This document shows, one piece after another, positions 1 through 7,997 of a DNA stretch of 21,442 bases. The translations under genes were made by a program, and so were the position numbers. The stretch spans positions 1-21,442 of the forward strand of contig CAKRKX010000039.1 of assembly GCA_934358675.1 (NCBI GenBank). Direction: 5' to 3'. Each line of letters opens with the position of its first letter. Position 1 is the first letter of the stretch. The stretch is from an uncultured Agathobacter sp. Its GTDB lineage: Bacteria > Bacillota > Clostridia > Lachnospirales > Lachnospiraceae. The notes beneath the pieces were generated by a model, which saw nothing but the letters and a program-made list of their open reading frames with translations, had not been told where the DNA came from and made no database searches.

Positions 1-798
1 CTCCAGAGCGATCCTTGCGACCTCTCTGCGGATTGGATCAAAGCTTGATAAAATGACAGCCTCCGGTGTATCATCAATGATCAGATCTACACCGGTCAAT
101 GTCTCAAGGGTACGGATGTTACGTCCCTCACGTCCGATGATACGTCCCTTCATCTCATCGTTAGGAAGCTGTACTACTGAAATTGTCGTCTCAGAAACAT
201 GATCCGCAGCACATTTCTGGATTGCAGTAACAACATACTCCTTCGCTTTCTTGGAGACTTCTTCTTTTGCCTGAGCCTCCATCTCTTTGATCATCTTTGC
301 AGTGTCAATTTTTACATCTTCTTCAACGGTTTTTAAAAGGAATTCTTTTGCTTGTTCAGAGGTTAATCCGGAGATTCTCTCCAGTTCCTGTACTCGCTGT
401 TCATTGAGCTTTGCTATCTCAACTTTCTGCTTCTTTAACTCTTCTTCCTTGGTGTTAAAGCTGGCTTCGCGCTTCTCCATCGCTTCGAGCTTCTTATCCA
501 GATTTTCTTCCTTCTGGACGATACGACGCTCGTTACGCTGAATTTCGTTTCTGCGTTCCTTGATCTCTTTGTCGAGTTCATTCTTGGAACGAATGGTCTC
601 TTCCTTGATCTCAAGAGTCGCTTCGCGCTTCTTTGCCTCCGCTGTCTTTACAGCTTCGTCAATGATGCCTCTCGCCTTCTCCTCCGCATTACCGATCTTC
701 GTGTTTGCGACACGCTTATGGTATTCTACAGAGATAAACCAGGTAGCAATTGCAGTAATTATAAGTGTGATAACAACAGCTATAATAATCTGCAGCAC
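1..798 (-). CDS. rny: Ribonuclease Y, 5' part (gene runs off the left edge)
   Basis: RNase Y is a membrane-anchored endoribonuclease that starts mRNA decay in Firmicutes. The visible 266 residues, about half of the usual ~520, show one N-terminal membrane segment (about residues 2-20). A long charged coiled coil rich in E/K/R follows (about 30-190), then the start of the KH RNA-binding domain with [10 protein letters not shown] at about 218-227. The catalytic HD domain lies beyond the window. The start is GTG at 798, chosen because GGAGG (806-810) lies 7 bases upstream and an in-frame TGA follows shortly before it; no ATG competes. It lies downstream of recA-recX, an arrangement I recall as common in Clostridia, but has its own promoter. 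Family assignment is very secure. Confidence 0.96.
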   Translation of the reverse strand, partial: MLQIIIAVVITLIITAIATWFISVEYHKRVANTKIGNAEEKARGIIDEAVKTAEAKKREATLEIKEETIRSKNELDKEIKERRNEIQRNERRIVQKEENLDKKLEAMEKREASFNTKEEELKKQKVEIAKLNEQRVQELERISGLTSEQAKEFLLKTVEEDVKIDTAKMIKEMEAQAKEEVSKKAKEYVVTAIQKCAADHVSETTISVVQLPNDEMKGRIIGREGRNIRTLETLTGVDLIIDDTPEAVILSSFDPIRREVARIALE

Positions 799-879
799 AG
801 GAGCACCTCCTTTATTAAATTTTCATTGTACATATAACAAAAAGAAACTCTTTCTATGTCATAAACTTACAACATAACA

Positions 880-908
880 ATTTTATCCTTTTTGCTTAAT
901 TATGTCAA
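880..908 (-). promoter_or_regulatory. Sigma-A promoter of rny
   Basis: Reading the minus strand there is a perfect TTGACA (903-908), a 17-base spacer and TAAAAT (880-885). Transcription would begin near 873, giving a leader of about 75 bases before the GTG of rny. It lies in the 147-base gap between recX and rny (799-945), which holds nothing else I can name. No convincing terminator is seen after recX, so read-through from recA-recX is also possible. Confidence 0.8.
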
Positions 909-945
909 GGTATTCGAGTTTGTTTTGTGCAACTTTGGAAAACTC

Positions 946-1551
946 TCAAGAAAATCCCTTCATTGCACGCATAATCTCATTGCTTCGAAATCCACGCCGC
1001 AACAGGAATTGATAAATTCGCCGAAATTCTTTCTCGTCCGTTGCTTCCCCCGCATAATTTTTCTTTTCGAGAAGACGGCGGATCTGCTCGATCTCCTCCG
1101 CCTCATATTCATCCTCCAAAGCCTGTGCAATAAGTTCCCGGTCAATCCCTTTCTGTGAAAGCTTCATCCGGATCTGCATCTTACTCAACCGCTCCTGATG
1201 AAGCCGCACATAAGTACTTGCATAACGCAGATCGTCAATATAATGATAGCGCTTCACATACTCGATCGCCGCATCGATACATTCCTCCGGATAGCCACCG
1301 GTCTTCAGCTTATCCCGGAGCTGATGCTCCGTGCGATCCATCCGTTCCAGAAGATGCATCGCGCGCTTCGTTGCCCGCCTGGCAATTACCTCATCAAGAA
1401 GCTTATGATACATCTCTTCCTCGATGCCGGCATCCGGAGCAAGATGAAATTGTTTTGCCTCCGAGCGATACAAAGAAAGCTCCGCACCGTTATCAAAACG
1501 GATACGGAGCTTTCCCTTGCCCAGAGCCTCATACTCTGTCACATAGATCAT
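946..1551 (-). CDS. recX: Regulatory protein RecX
   Basis: RecX binds RecA filaments and modulates (usually inhibits) recombinase activity. The 201-residue product is in the normal size range. It has the family's layout of short helical repeats, with segments such as YHYIDDLRYASTYVR and a C-terminal RRGFRSNEIMRAMKGF typical of RecX ends. The start is ATG at 1551, only 3 bases after the recA stop; an AAGGA within the last recA codons, about 10 bases upstream, can act as ribosome site. RecX is therefore probably translationally coupled to recA and co-induced by DNA damage. Sequence similarity in this family is modest, but the position directly behind recA makes the call firm. Confidence 0.93.
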   Translation of the reverse strand: MIYVTEYEALGKGKLRIRFDNGAELSLYRSEAKQFHLAPDAGIEEEMYHKLLDEVIARRATKRAMHLLERMDRTEHQLRDKLKTGGYPEECIDAAIEYVKRYHYIDDLRYASTYVRLHQERLSKMQIRMKLSQKGIDRELIAQALEDEYEAEEIEQIRRLLEKKNYAGEATDEKEFRRIYQFLLRRGFRSNEIMRAMKGFS

Positions 1552-1554
1552 AAA

Positions 1555-2604
1555 TTAAGCATCCTTACCTGCATCAACGCTCTCTGTGTCTTCTGCCTCC
1601 TCATCGGTATCCTCTGCAAAATAATGTTCTCTTACCCGTTCCTCGATCATCTTGCAGAATTCCGGATTCTCGCGCAGATAAGTCTTGGCGTTCTCACGTC
1701 CCTGACCGATCTTGTCGCCCTCATACGCATACCACGCACCGGACTTGCTGATGATTCCTACATTTGCTGCCAGATCAAGGATATCGCCTTCCTTGGAGAT
1801 TCCCTGTCCGAACATGATATCAAACTCTGCCTCTCTGAATGGCGGAGCCACCTTGTTCTTAACAATCTTTACGCGGGTATGGTTACCGATCACTTCACCC
1901 GCCTGCTTTAACGCTTCCACTCTGCGGACATCCAGACGCACGGATGCGTAGAACTTGAGCGCACGTCCACCGGTCGTCGTCTCCGGATTACCGAACATCA
2001 CACCAACCTTCTCACGCAGCTGGTTGATAAAGATAACGATACAGTTGGACTTGCTGATAACACCGGTCAGCTTACGAAGCGCCTGACTCATCAAACGCGC
2101 CTGCAGACCTACGTGGGAGTCACCCATATCTCCGTCGATCTCCGCCTTCGGAACTAACGCTGCAACCGAATCGACGATCACGATATCAACCGCACCGGAA
2201 CGCACCATTGTCTCTGTGATCTCGAGCGCCTGCTCACCGCAGTCCGGCTGGGAAATGTACAGATTATCGATATCTACACCGATATTCTTCGCATATACCG
2301 GATCCAGCGCATGCTCCGCATCGATAAAGCCTGCGATACCGCCTCTCTTCTGCACCTCTGCCACACAGTGAAGGGCAACCGTTGTCTTACCACTGGACTC
2401 CGGTCCGTAGATCTCAATGATTCGTCCCTTCGGGAGTCCTCCGAGTCCCAATGCAATATCAAGACTTAAGGAACCGGTCGGAACCGTCTCAACGTTCATG
2501 TTCGCGGAATTGTCACCGAGCTTCATGACGGATCCCTTGCCATACTGTCTCTCAATCTGCGCGATCGCAGCATCCAATGCTTTTAATTTATCTTCTTTTG
2601 CCAT
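1555..2604 (-). CDS. recA: Recombinase RecA
   Basis: RecA forms filaments on single-stranded DNA, drives strand exchange and triggers LexA self-cleavage. The 349-residue product has the full family layout. Walker [10 protein letters not shown] is at 67-75, followed by conserved IDAEHALDP, the loop-1/loop-2 region with [24 protein letters not shown], and an acidic C-terminal tail (about 325-349, many D/E). Start ATG at 2604 has GGAG 6 bases upstream (2611-2614). It is followed immediately by recX. A promoter and a LexA-type box lie directly upstream, consistent with SOS control. Nothing is missing or odd in the protein. Confidence 0.99.
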   Translation of the reverse strand: MAKEDKLKALDAAIAQIERQYGKGSVMKLGDNSANMNVETVPTGSLSLDIALGLGGLPKGRIIEIYGPESSGKTTVALHCVAEVQKRGGIAGFIDAEHALDPVYAKNIGVDIDNLYISQPDCGEQALEITETMVRSGAVDIVIVDSVAALVPKAEIDGDMGDSHVGLQARLMSQALRKLTGVISKSNCIVIFINQLREKVGVMFGNPETTTGGRALKFYASVRLDVRRVEALKQAGEVIGNHTRVKIVKNKVAPPFREAEFDIMFGQGISKEGDILDLAANVGIISKSGAWYAYEGDKIGQGRENAKTYLRENPEFCKMIEERVREHYFAEDTDEEAEDTESVDAGKDA

Positions 2605-2620
2605 AACAGTCTCCTTTGTA

Positions 2621-2634
2621 CGAACTTATGTTCG
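2621..2634 (-). promoter_or_regulatory. LexA (SOS) box of recA
   Basis: CGAACTTATGTTCG is a 14-base dyad with perfect CGAAC/GTTCG arms. It matches the Gram-positive LexA consensus CGAAC-N4-GTTCG, with one deviation in the inner RNRY positions. It lies just downstream of the predicted start point and ends 17 bases before the recA start codon, so bound LexA would block transcription. Confidence 0.82.
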
Positions 2635-2647
2635 TTTCTATGTTCTA

Positions 2648-2676
2648 ATAGTAGTATACTTTGGTCGCATTGTCAA
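2648..2676 (-). promoter_or_regulatory. Sigma-A promoter of recA-recX
   Basis: On the minus strand a perfect TTGACA (2671-2676) is followed by a 17-base spacer and TACTAT (2648-2653). The start point would be near 2641, immediately upstream of the LexA box. Confidence 0.75.
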
Positions 2677-2703
2677 TCATTTATTTTAAAATCGTATTGG
2701 GGA

Positions 2704-2732
2704 ATAAAAAGACAGTTGCTCCTGCAACTGTC
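2704..2732 (-). terminator. Intrinsic terminator after trxA
   Basis: On the minus strand a perfect 9-base-pair stem GACAGTTGC/GCAACTGTC with a 4-base loop (2711-2732) is followed by TTTTTATT. It lies 39 bases after the trxA stop and ends the prfC-trxA unit before the recA promoter. Confidence 0.85.
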
Positions 2733-2771
2733 CTTATTATATCGACGAACGTTCCCGTTGTCAACCGTATT

Positions 2772-3101
2772 CTATTCCTGTTCTGCCAGAGTGTTCAGAT
2801 AGCCCGTGATCGTATCCTTGTTCTGCAGGCCGATCATCTTCTGCTGAAACAGACCGTACTTCATAAACACAAGTGTCGGAATACTTGTGATCTGATAATT
2901 AAGCGCCAGAGACGGCTGCTCATCCACATTCACCTTACAGATCTTCACTTTGTCGCCCATCTCCTGCGCGATCTCCTCCACGATCGGAGACTGCATCTGA
3001 CACGGTCCGCACCATGTTGCCCAGAAATCGATGAGCACCGGCACCTTTGCTGCCAGAACTTCCTGCTCAAAATTGTCTTTTGTCAATGTCACTACACCCA
3101 T
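2772..3101 (-). CDS. trxA: Thioredoxin
   Basis: Small cytoplasmic dithiol-disulfide oxidoreductase. At 109 residues it has normal thioredoxin length. The active site WCGPC is at 30-34, and the cis-proline loop SIPTLVF has the proline at 75. No signal peptide is seen, so it should act in the cytosol. Start ATG at 3101 has GGAGG (3109-3113) 7 bases upstream. It begins 29 bases after the prfC stop with no terminator between, so the two genes are probably co-transcribed. A terminator follows it. There may be other thioredoxins in the genome, so trxA is the likely rather than proven symbol. Confidence 0.94.
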   Translation of the reverse strand: MGVVTLTKDNFEQEVLAAKVPVLIDFWATWCGPCQMQSPIVEEIAQEMGDKVKICKVNVDEQPSLALNYQITSIPTLVFMKYGLFQQKMIGLQNKDTITGYLNTLAEQE

Positions 3102-3130
3102 TGTAATTCCTCCTTTGTAACAACACTGCT

Positions 3131-4723
3131 TTAGTTCGTACCAAACTCAGCCAGAACAAGACCCTCGTTTCGGTCGAGCACCATGCCGACACTCCACGCA
3201 TTGACAAACAGAAGGAGCGGATTGCCCTTCATGTCGATGATCTTCTTCATATCGGATGTTCCGGTCAGGTTATCGATATCCACCTCGTCCTTGTTCTCGA
3301 TCCAGCGGATATGCTCATACGGCAGGTTCTCCAGACGGATCTCCACATTGTACTCGTTCTCGAGACGGAATTTTAATACATCAAACTGGAGTACGCCGAC
3401 AACGCCGACGATGATCTCCTCCATGCCGCCTTTGTACTCCTGGAAGATCTGGATTGCACCTTCCTGCGCGATCTGTGTCACGCCTTTGACAAACTGCTTA
3501 CGCTTCATGGAATCCACAAGGCGCACGCGCGCAAAATGCTCCGGTGCGAACGTCGGGATGCCCTCAAAGCGGAACTTGTCCTTCGCAGTGGTAAGCGTAT
3601 CACCGATCGAGAAGATACCCGGATCGAAGATACCGATGATATCGCCCGCATACGCTTCCTCCACGATCTTGCGTTCATCCGCCATCATCTGCTGCGGCTG
3701 CGCAAGCTTGATCTGCTTGTCTCCCTGCACATGGTACACTTCCATTCCGGCGGTAAACTTTCCGGAACAGATCCGCATAAAAGCGATACGGTCTCTGTGA
3801 TTTTTGTTCATATTCGCCTGAATCTTGAATACGAAAGCCGAGAAATCCTCACCGAACGGATCGATTTCTCCGATATCAGACTTACGTGCCATCGGCGCAT
3901 AGGTCATCTGTAAAAAGTGCTGCAAAAATGTCTCCACACCAAAATTTGTCAGCGCAGATCCGAAAAATACCGGCGACAGCTGTCCCTTTGTCACAAGATC
4001 CATGTCAAACTCGGCACTCGCTCCGTCGAGAAGTTCGATCTCATCGTCGAGCTGCGCCTTTTTGTCCGCACCGATCTCATCGACCAGAGCCGGATCATCG
4101 ATATCGATGATCTTCTCGGAACCTTCCTTTGTTCCCTTGAGCGTATCGGCAAATGTCATGACTTTCCGGGTGTTCCGGTCATAGACACCCTTAAATTCCT
4201 TACCGGAACCGATCGGCCAGTTGATCGGACAGGTTGCGATACCGAGCTCGTTCTCAATGTCATCGAGAAGCTCGAAGGTGTCGTTGGCATCGCGGTCCAT
4301 CTTGTTGATAAAGGTAAAAATCGGAATATGGCGCATGACGCAGACCTTGAAAAGCTTACGTGTCTGCGCCTCAACGCCTTTGCTCGCATCGATGACCATG
4401 ACGGCAGAATCCGCTGCCATCAGTGTACGATATGTGTCCTCCGAGAAATCCTGATGTCCCGGTGTATCCAGAATGTTGATACAGTAACCGTCGTAATTAA
4501 ACTGTAACACGGAAGAAGTAACCGAGATACCTCTCTGCTTCTCGATCTCCATCCAGTCGGACACAGCGTGCTTTGCAGTCGCTTTACCCTTTACCGAACC
4601 GGCCTGATTGATGGCACCTCCGTACAGAAGGAACTTCTCGGTCAGTGTCGTCTTACCGGCATCCGGGTGGGAAATAATTGCAAAAGTACGTCTTTTTTCT
4701 ATTTCTTTTCTTAAGTTGCTCAC
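3131..4723 (-). CDS. prfC: Peptide chain release factor 3 (RF3 GTPase)
   Basis: RF3 is a translational GTPase that recycles RF1/RF2 from the ribosome after peptide release. The product has 530 residues, the usual size. P-loop HPDAGKTT is at 19-26, switch II DTPGHQDFSEDTY at about 86-98 and NKMD at 140-143. The rest matches RF3, including DVLKFRLENEYNVE near the C-terminus. I place the start at GTG 4723, because GGAGG lies 6 bases upstream (4730-4734) and the protein then begins VSNLRKEIEKRRTFAII, as RF3 proteins normally do. A longer reading from 4759 would put the ribosome site inside the gene. It is followed by trxA and preceded by its own promoter. Confidence 0.97.
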   Translation of the reverse strand: MSNLRKEIEKRRTFAIISHPDAGKTTLTEKFLLYGGAINQAGSVKGKATAKHAVSDWMEIEKQRGISVTSSVLQFNYDGYCINILDTPGHQDFSEDTYRTLMAADSAVMVIDASKGVEAQTRKLFKVCVMRHIPIFTFINKMDRDANDTFELLDDIENELGIATCPINWPIGSGKEFKGVYDRNTRKVMTFADTLKGTKEGSEKIIDIDDPALVDEIGADKKAQLDDEIELLDGASAEFDMDLVTKGQLSPVFFGSALTNFGVETFLQHFLQMTYAPMARKSDIGEIDPFGEDFSAFVFKIQANMNKNHRDRIAFMRICSGKFTAGMEVYHVQGDKQIKLAQPQQMMADERKIVEEAYAGDIIGIFDPGIFSIGDTLTTAKDKFRFEGIPTFAPEHFARVRLVDSMKRKQFVKGVTQIAQEGAIQIFQEYKGGMEEIIVGVVGVLQFDVLKFRLENEYNVEIRLENLPYEHIRWIENKDEVDIDNLTGTSDMKKIIDMKGNPLLLFVNAWSVGMVLDRNEGLVLAEFGTN

Positions 4724-4734
4724 AATAATCCTCC

Positions 4735-4764
4735 AAAACTTGATATAAATGCATATCAAGTTTT
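4735..4764. repeat. 12-base-pair inverted repeat at the prfC start site
   Basis: Perfect arms AAAACTTGATAT (4735-4746) and ATATCAAGTTTT (4753-4764) flank a 6-base spacer. On the minus strand it sits directly between the prfC -10 box and the prfC ribosome site, which it touches at 4734. The predicted start point falls inside the upstream arm, which favours a DNA operator over an RNA hairpin for prfC. For transcripts reading through from spoIIIAH it could fold into an AU-rich hairpin ending in UUUU, a weak terminator. Confidence 0.7.
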
Positions 4765-4793
4765 ATATTACCCTAAAAAATATGTATTTTCAA
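4765..4793 (-). promoter_or_regulatory. Sigma-A promoter of prfC-trxA
   Basis: Minus strand: TTGAAA (4788-4793), 17-base spacer, TAATAT (4765-4770). It begins only a few bases after the spoIIIAH stop and would start transcription near 4758. This allows prfC and trxA to be expressed in growing cells independently of the sporulation operon upstream. Confidence 0.7.
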
Positions 4794-4797
4794 CCAT

Positions 4798-5421
4798 TTA
4801 TTGAATCGGTGTGATCACAATGTTCTCTGCAGCCACTCCCGTTTTGCGTTTTACGATATCCTCAACCTGCGCGCGCTTGGCATCCGTTACATCGCCCATA
4901 TCAAGCACGACATCGCACTCCTCTTCGGTAATGCTGACCACAACATTGGTAAAACCTTTGGCCTCAAGCATCATCTCCGCGCTCGATTCCTTCTCCGCAA
5001 GATCCGTCATCGCAACCATCTCGTCGATTGCTGCCTGTTTCTGCGCCTCGTCGATGGTCGTACTGTCAATGATCGCCTGCAGCGTCTCTTTATTCTTTGA
5101 GCGCACCTGCTCACGGTTCAGTTTCACTTTGGCAGCATAATCCGCACTCGCCGCCACCGCACTCGTAAGCACCGTCTCCCCCGGATTTTCCACATCCTCA
5201 GTCGATGCGAGCGCCACACTCTCACCGTCTCCGATGTCAGAAGCGATATCATCGTAATTGTCTCCCGCCGCATCAAGGATCGCATCCTGATCCGTATTTA
5301 CCACCGTTTTCGCCTCGTCCTCTCCTCCGTTTTTACGGTCGTAGCTCACATATCCGGCGATTGCGATCAACACCGCAAGTGTTGTAATAACAACCTGATT
5401 TTTATGAATGATTTTCTTCAC
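4798..5421 (-). CDS. spoIIIAH: Stage III sporulation protein AH
   Basis: SpoIIIAH is the mother-cell channel component that spans the outer forespore membrane and pairs with forespore SpoIIQ. The 207-residue product has one membrane segment at about 8-27 (NQVVITTLAVLIAIAGYV). An acidic, low-complexity linker follows, and then a C-terminal YscJ/FliF-like ring-building domain (about 100-207) with AEMMLEAKGFTNVVVSITEEECDVVLD. B. subtilis SpoIIIAH is 218 residues, so length is normal. It is the last gene of the spoIIIA operon, 2 bases after spoIIIAG. Start ATG at 5421 has AGGAGG inside the end of spoIIIAG, near GTGCAGGAGGAATAG. Confidence 0.95.
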   Translation of the reverse strand: MKKIIHKNQVVITTLAVLIAIAGYVSYDRKNGGEDEAKTVVNTDQDAILDAAGDNYDDIASDIGDGESVALASTEDVENPGETVLTSAVAASADYAAKVKLNREQVRSKNKETLQAIIDSTTIDEAQKQAAIDEMVAMTDLAEKESSAEMMLEAKGFTNVVVSITEEECDVVLDMGDVTDAKRAQVEDIVKRKTGVAAENIVITPIQ

Positions 5422-5423
5422 AG

Positions 5424-5996
5424 CTATTCCTCCTGCACTGACATTTTAACTACTTTCACTTTATGCGCTTCAAGGTCAAATAATGACTGTATCGCATCGG
5501 TTATTTGCGTGATCACGCCCGGCCGGTCTCCGCCCTGTGCAACCACGACCACGCCCTCCACTTTTGGGCGCTCCTTTTGGATCACATAAGGGACCTTGCC
5601 GTCCCCCGAATCATAGATCACAGTCGTCTCCTCACGCGTTTTCTCCTGTGTCTTTATGTCTTTATCCAAATGCGTCAGTCCATCATCACTCAGCGTGAGC
5701 ATCACGCGTGCTCTGCCCACACCGTCCATGCTCTCCACGAGTTCCTTCAGCTGTTCTTCAAGCGTCTGCACGTAAGCCGGATCCGACTGGATCTGTGCCG
5801 TGTCAAAAGCCTGATCCTTTATCCGGCTTTCCTCCTCTGACAGCGTCTTTTCCTGCTTCCTGCCGCCTTTTTCTCCGGTCGGAATAAGCACGATCAGAAC
5901 GAGAATTCCGATCAGGATCAGCACGATCCCATCCGTTTTACTCTTCGCTTTGAAATGCTTTGTCATCCAGTCCTTCATGCTGCCAAAACCATGCAA
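5424..5996 (-). CDS. spoIIIAG: Stage III sporulation protein AG
   Basis: SpoIIIAG forms the large periplasmic-side ring of the mother cell-forespore channel. The 190-residue product has one membrane segment at about 23-42 (GIVLILIGILVLIVLIP) and a ring-building domain with ESMDGVGRARVMLTLSDDG and a C-terminal VEGVVVVAQGGDRPGVITQI. The start is read as TTG at 5996, because GGAGG (6003-6007) lies exactly 6 bases upstream; the next in-frame ATG at 5978 has no ribosome site. With the TTG start it overlaps the spoIIIAF end by 59 bases, unusually long for this operon, and translation is probably coupled. B. subtilis AG is 229 residues. Confidence 0.93.
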   Translation of the reverse strand: MHGFGSMKDWMTKHFKAKSKTDGIVLILIGILVLIVLIPTGEKGGRKQEKTLSEEESRIKDQAFDTAQIQSDPAYVQTLEEQLKELVESMDGVGRARVMLTLSDDGLTHLDKDIKTQEKTREETTVIYDSGDGKVPYVIQKERPKVEGVVVVAQGGDRPGVITQITDAIQSLFDLEAHKVKVVKMSVQEE

Positions 5997-6252
5997 AGAT
6001 ATCCTCCCCCTTTCCCTCGTAAGTCTGTTGTTGCATCTGTTCTATGACGGTATCCATCTGCCGCCTCGTCTCAGCCCTCACATCCTTCTGCAGAAAACCA
6101 AGCACCGGTTTCATCAGTACCGCGATCATGAGCGCACTCACGAAAAAGCGAAAGTAATTCCGATAGCTTTCCTGCGGTGCCAGATAGGAAAACAGGTACA
6201 GCACCAGCAGAAAAATAAAATAGTTTTTTACAAATTCTACGATCGTATCCAC
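5938..6252 (-). CDS. spoIIIAF: Stage III sporulation protein AF (short form)
   Basis: SpoIIIAF is an integral membrane component of the SpoIIIA channel complex. This product is only 104 residues, against about 206 in B. subtilis. It has two membrane segments (about 10-25 and 35-53, FFVSALMIAVLMKPVLGFL) but little of the soluble C-terminal domain. It ends naturally with TAA/TGA-type termination inside the start of spoIIIAG, and I see no frameshifted continuation. Start is GTG at 6252, with AGGAGA about 6 bases upstream. The call rests on position between AE and AG plus the family-like two-helix start, so it is a little less certain than its neighbours. Confidence 0.87.
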   Translation of the reverse strand: MDTIVEFVKNYFIFLLVLYLFSYLAPQESYRNYFRFFVSALMIAVLMKPVLGFLQKDVRAETRRQMDTVIEQMQQQTYEGKGEDIFAWFWQHEGLDDKAFQSEE

Positions 6253-6261
6253 TGATCTCTC

Positions 6262-7404
6262 CTAATAAATAAAGCTTGTCGATGCACTGATCATGGCGAT
6301 GGTGATAAAGAAGTACAGCACCGCATCGGACAGTATCTTACAATAGATACCGCTTCCGCGCCCGACTCCAGCCACACATTCCACGATCCGTTTATCGCAA
6401 AACGGTTCCAGAAGCGCCGCCACCACGCGGTACATCACCGTAAAACAGAAAACGCTGACCAGCGGCGCCACGCTTATAATAAGAAGTACGACAAGCGCCG
6501 CCGCGCCCACACTGTTTTTGATCATGATCGCACAGCCGAGAAGCAGTTCTCCGGTCGCACTCACCGTGTTTCCCACCCCCGGAATCGACTGAAATCCGTG
6601 ATATAAACTGCTCGTTGCAAGTCGATCCTTTGCGGGCGTCAGGAGGGATTGCACCACGCCAAGCCCCGCCACCGCCGCCAGCCCGAATTTGAGCGTCCCC
6701 CGCACCGCACTGCCGATCAGTTCCGCAAGCTTTCGAAAACGGCTCTCCTCAAACAGATGATCCATCGTGATGAAAAGTACATAGATATGTACCCCCGGAA
6801 TGAACACAAACTTCATGGCGATCTCAAGCAGATAGATCATGCCGAATGCCACCTCGTAAAAAAAGCCTGCACTTGCCGCATTGCCGGATAGCAGAAGTGT
6901 CGCCGCGTACGTCGGAATAAACGCAGTCATAAATGACACCATCCGATCCAAGCCCTCCTCCACCACACTTCCGATCAGCGTGAATGACTGCAGGAGCAAA
7001 AGCACGATCCCGGTGTACACCATAAAAAATCCCATATCCGACACATAGCCCTGCCGCGTCACCAGAAGCTTTCCGAACAGTGCAAAAAGCAGCGACACCA
7101 CAATGATCTGATAGAAGATCGGCTTTACCTCCGCCAGTTCATAAAAAAACAGGTCAAACACATACTCACAGATCATCGACGCATCCAATCCATCCGCCCC
7201 TTCCGTGGCAAACGCTTTCGCCAGATCGCTAAACTGCAGCTTCTGCGGCAACTTGTCCTCCTCCACCGTCGCATCCACCTCATCCAGTTGCATTTCATCC
7301 ATCAGCTCCTGCACATAATCCTGCGCCTGTACTTTCTGCGGAACGCCAAGAATCCCGACACTTATCATCAGCATCACCACGATTTTCTTTGCCCAGTTTC
7401 TCAT
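6262..7404 (-). CDS. spoIIIAE: Stage III sporulation protein AE
   Basis: SpoIIIAE is the large polytopic membrane protein of the SpoIIIA channel. It has 380 residues (399 in B. subtilis). A signal-like hydrophobic start (about 7-27) is followed by an acidic soluble stretch, then a series of hydrophobic helices. Family-typical segments are YVSDMGFFMVYTGIVLLLLQSF, GLGVVQSLLTPAKDRL, GFQSIPGVGNTVSATGELLLGCAIMIKNSVG and VAALLEPFCDKRIVECV. The ATG at 7404 directly abuts the spoIIIAD stop (TAGATG). The nearest GGAG is about 12 bases upstream, so translation may depend on coupling with AD. Nine bases separate its stop from the spoIIIAF start. Confidence 0.96.
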   Translation of the reverse strand: MRNWAKKIVVMLMISVGILGVPQKVQAQDYVQELMDEMQLDEVDATVEEDKLPQKLQFSDLAKAFATEGADGLDASMICEYVFDLFFYELAEVKPIFYQIIVVSLLFALFGKLLVTRQGYVSDMGFFMVYTGIVLLLLQSFTLIGSVVEEGLDRMVSFMTAFIPTYAATLLLSGNAASAGFFYEVAFGMIYLLEIAMKFVFIPGVHIYVLFITMDHLFEESRFRKLAELIGSAVRGTLKFGLAAVAGLGVVQSLLTPAKDRLATSSLYHGFQSIPGVGNTVSATGELLLGCAIMIKNSVGAAALVVLLIISVAPLVSVFCFTVMYRVVAALLEPFCDKRIVECVAGVGRGSGIYCKILSDAVLYFFITIAMISASTSFIY

Positions 7405-7785
7405 CTACAAAAAATTCTCCAGAACATCCACAAGATACATCAGCTCCGGCACACTCAGCGCGATAATGGACAGCTTCGCAAAAAGCTCGACCTGTCCCGC
7501 AACCGAGGAATACCCCGACTCCCTGCAAAAGGAAGCCGCAAACTCCGCCACATACGTGATTCCAAGCATTTTAAACAGAGGAACCAGATATGCCGCATCG
7601 ATCGGCAGCTCCGCGATCAGTCCGTTCAGGAAATCAATGACCGTGCGCATCCGCGCCAGCGCATACACAAAAATGATCATCCCCGCGACAAGAACGATCA
7701 GCAGCGCAAACTCGCCTTTTTCCCGGCGAAGCGGCATCGCCGCCACGATCGCCACGATCGCGATCAATCCGATTCTGACCATCAT
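7405..7785 (-). CDS. spoIIIAD: Stage III sporulation protein AD
   Basis: Small hydrophobic SpoIIIA channel component of 126 residues (133 in B. subtilis), with about four membrane segments. LLIVLVAGMIIFVYAL and the C-terminal ELFAKLSIIALSVPELMYLVDVL resemble SpoIIIAD, and AC and AD are related to each other in their C-terminal parts. The start is ambiguous: GTG 7788, ATG 7785 or ATG 7782 follow one another. I choose ATG 7785 because it overlaps the spoIIIAC stop as TGATG, a standard coupling arrangement. No good ribosome site is visible, which fits translation by re-initiation. Confidence 0.93.
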   Translation of the reverse strand: MMVRIGLIAIVAIVAAMPLRREKGEFALLIVLVAGMIIFVYALARMRTVIDFLNGLIAELPIDAAYLVPLFKMLGITYVAEFAASFCRESGYSSVAGQVELFAKLSIIALSVPELMYLVDVLENFL

Positions 7786-7979
7786 CACATGACAAAAAGC
7801 GTTTCCATTGTTTCAAACAGTTCGCTGATATACGGAACGATCCAGAACAACACGATGATCAGTCCCGCGAGGCTCAGCAGAAACGCCTGCTCCTCTCTGC
7901 CGCTGTGTTTTAAAACCTGGCTCAACACAGTTACAACGATTCCTACCGCGGCAATTTTAAATATGATTGTTACTCCCAT
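7785..7979 (-). CDS. spoIIIAC: Stage III sporulation protein AC
   Basis: A 64-residue membrane protein with two hydrophobic helices (about 4-22 and 33-52) separated by KHSGREEQAF, the typical SpoIIIAC pattern; B. subtilis AC is 68 residues. Part of the SpoIIIA channel base in the mother-cell membrane. Start ATG 7979 is preceded by an AAAGGG 5 bases upstream. It lies 18 bases after the spoIIIAB stop and overlaps spoIIIAD by one base. Confidence 0.94.
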   Translation of the reverse strand: MGVTIIFKIAAVGIVVTVLSQVLKHSGREEQAFLLSLAGLIIVLFWIVPYISELFETMETLFVM

Positions 7980-7997
7980 ATCATCCCTTTCCGCCGT

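Noticed and set aside
2745..2760. Second LexA-like box (CGAACGTTCCCG) between trxA and recA
   Set aside because: The half-sites are not separated by four bases, so it does not fit CGAAC-N4-GTTCG; it is also too far from the recA promoter.
4724..4759. Twelve extra N-terminal codons for prfC (start at 4759)
   Set aside because: They would contain the inverted repeat and the GGAGG site, and RF3 proteins normally begin at the SNLRKEIEKRRTF segment.
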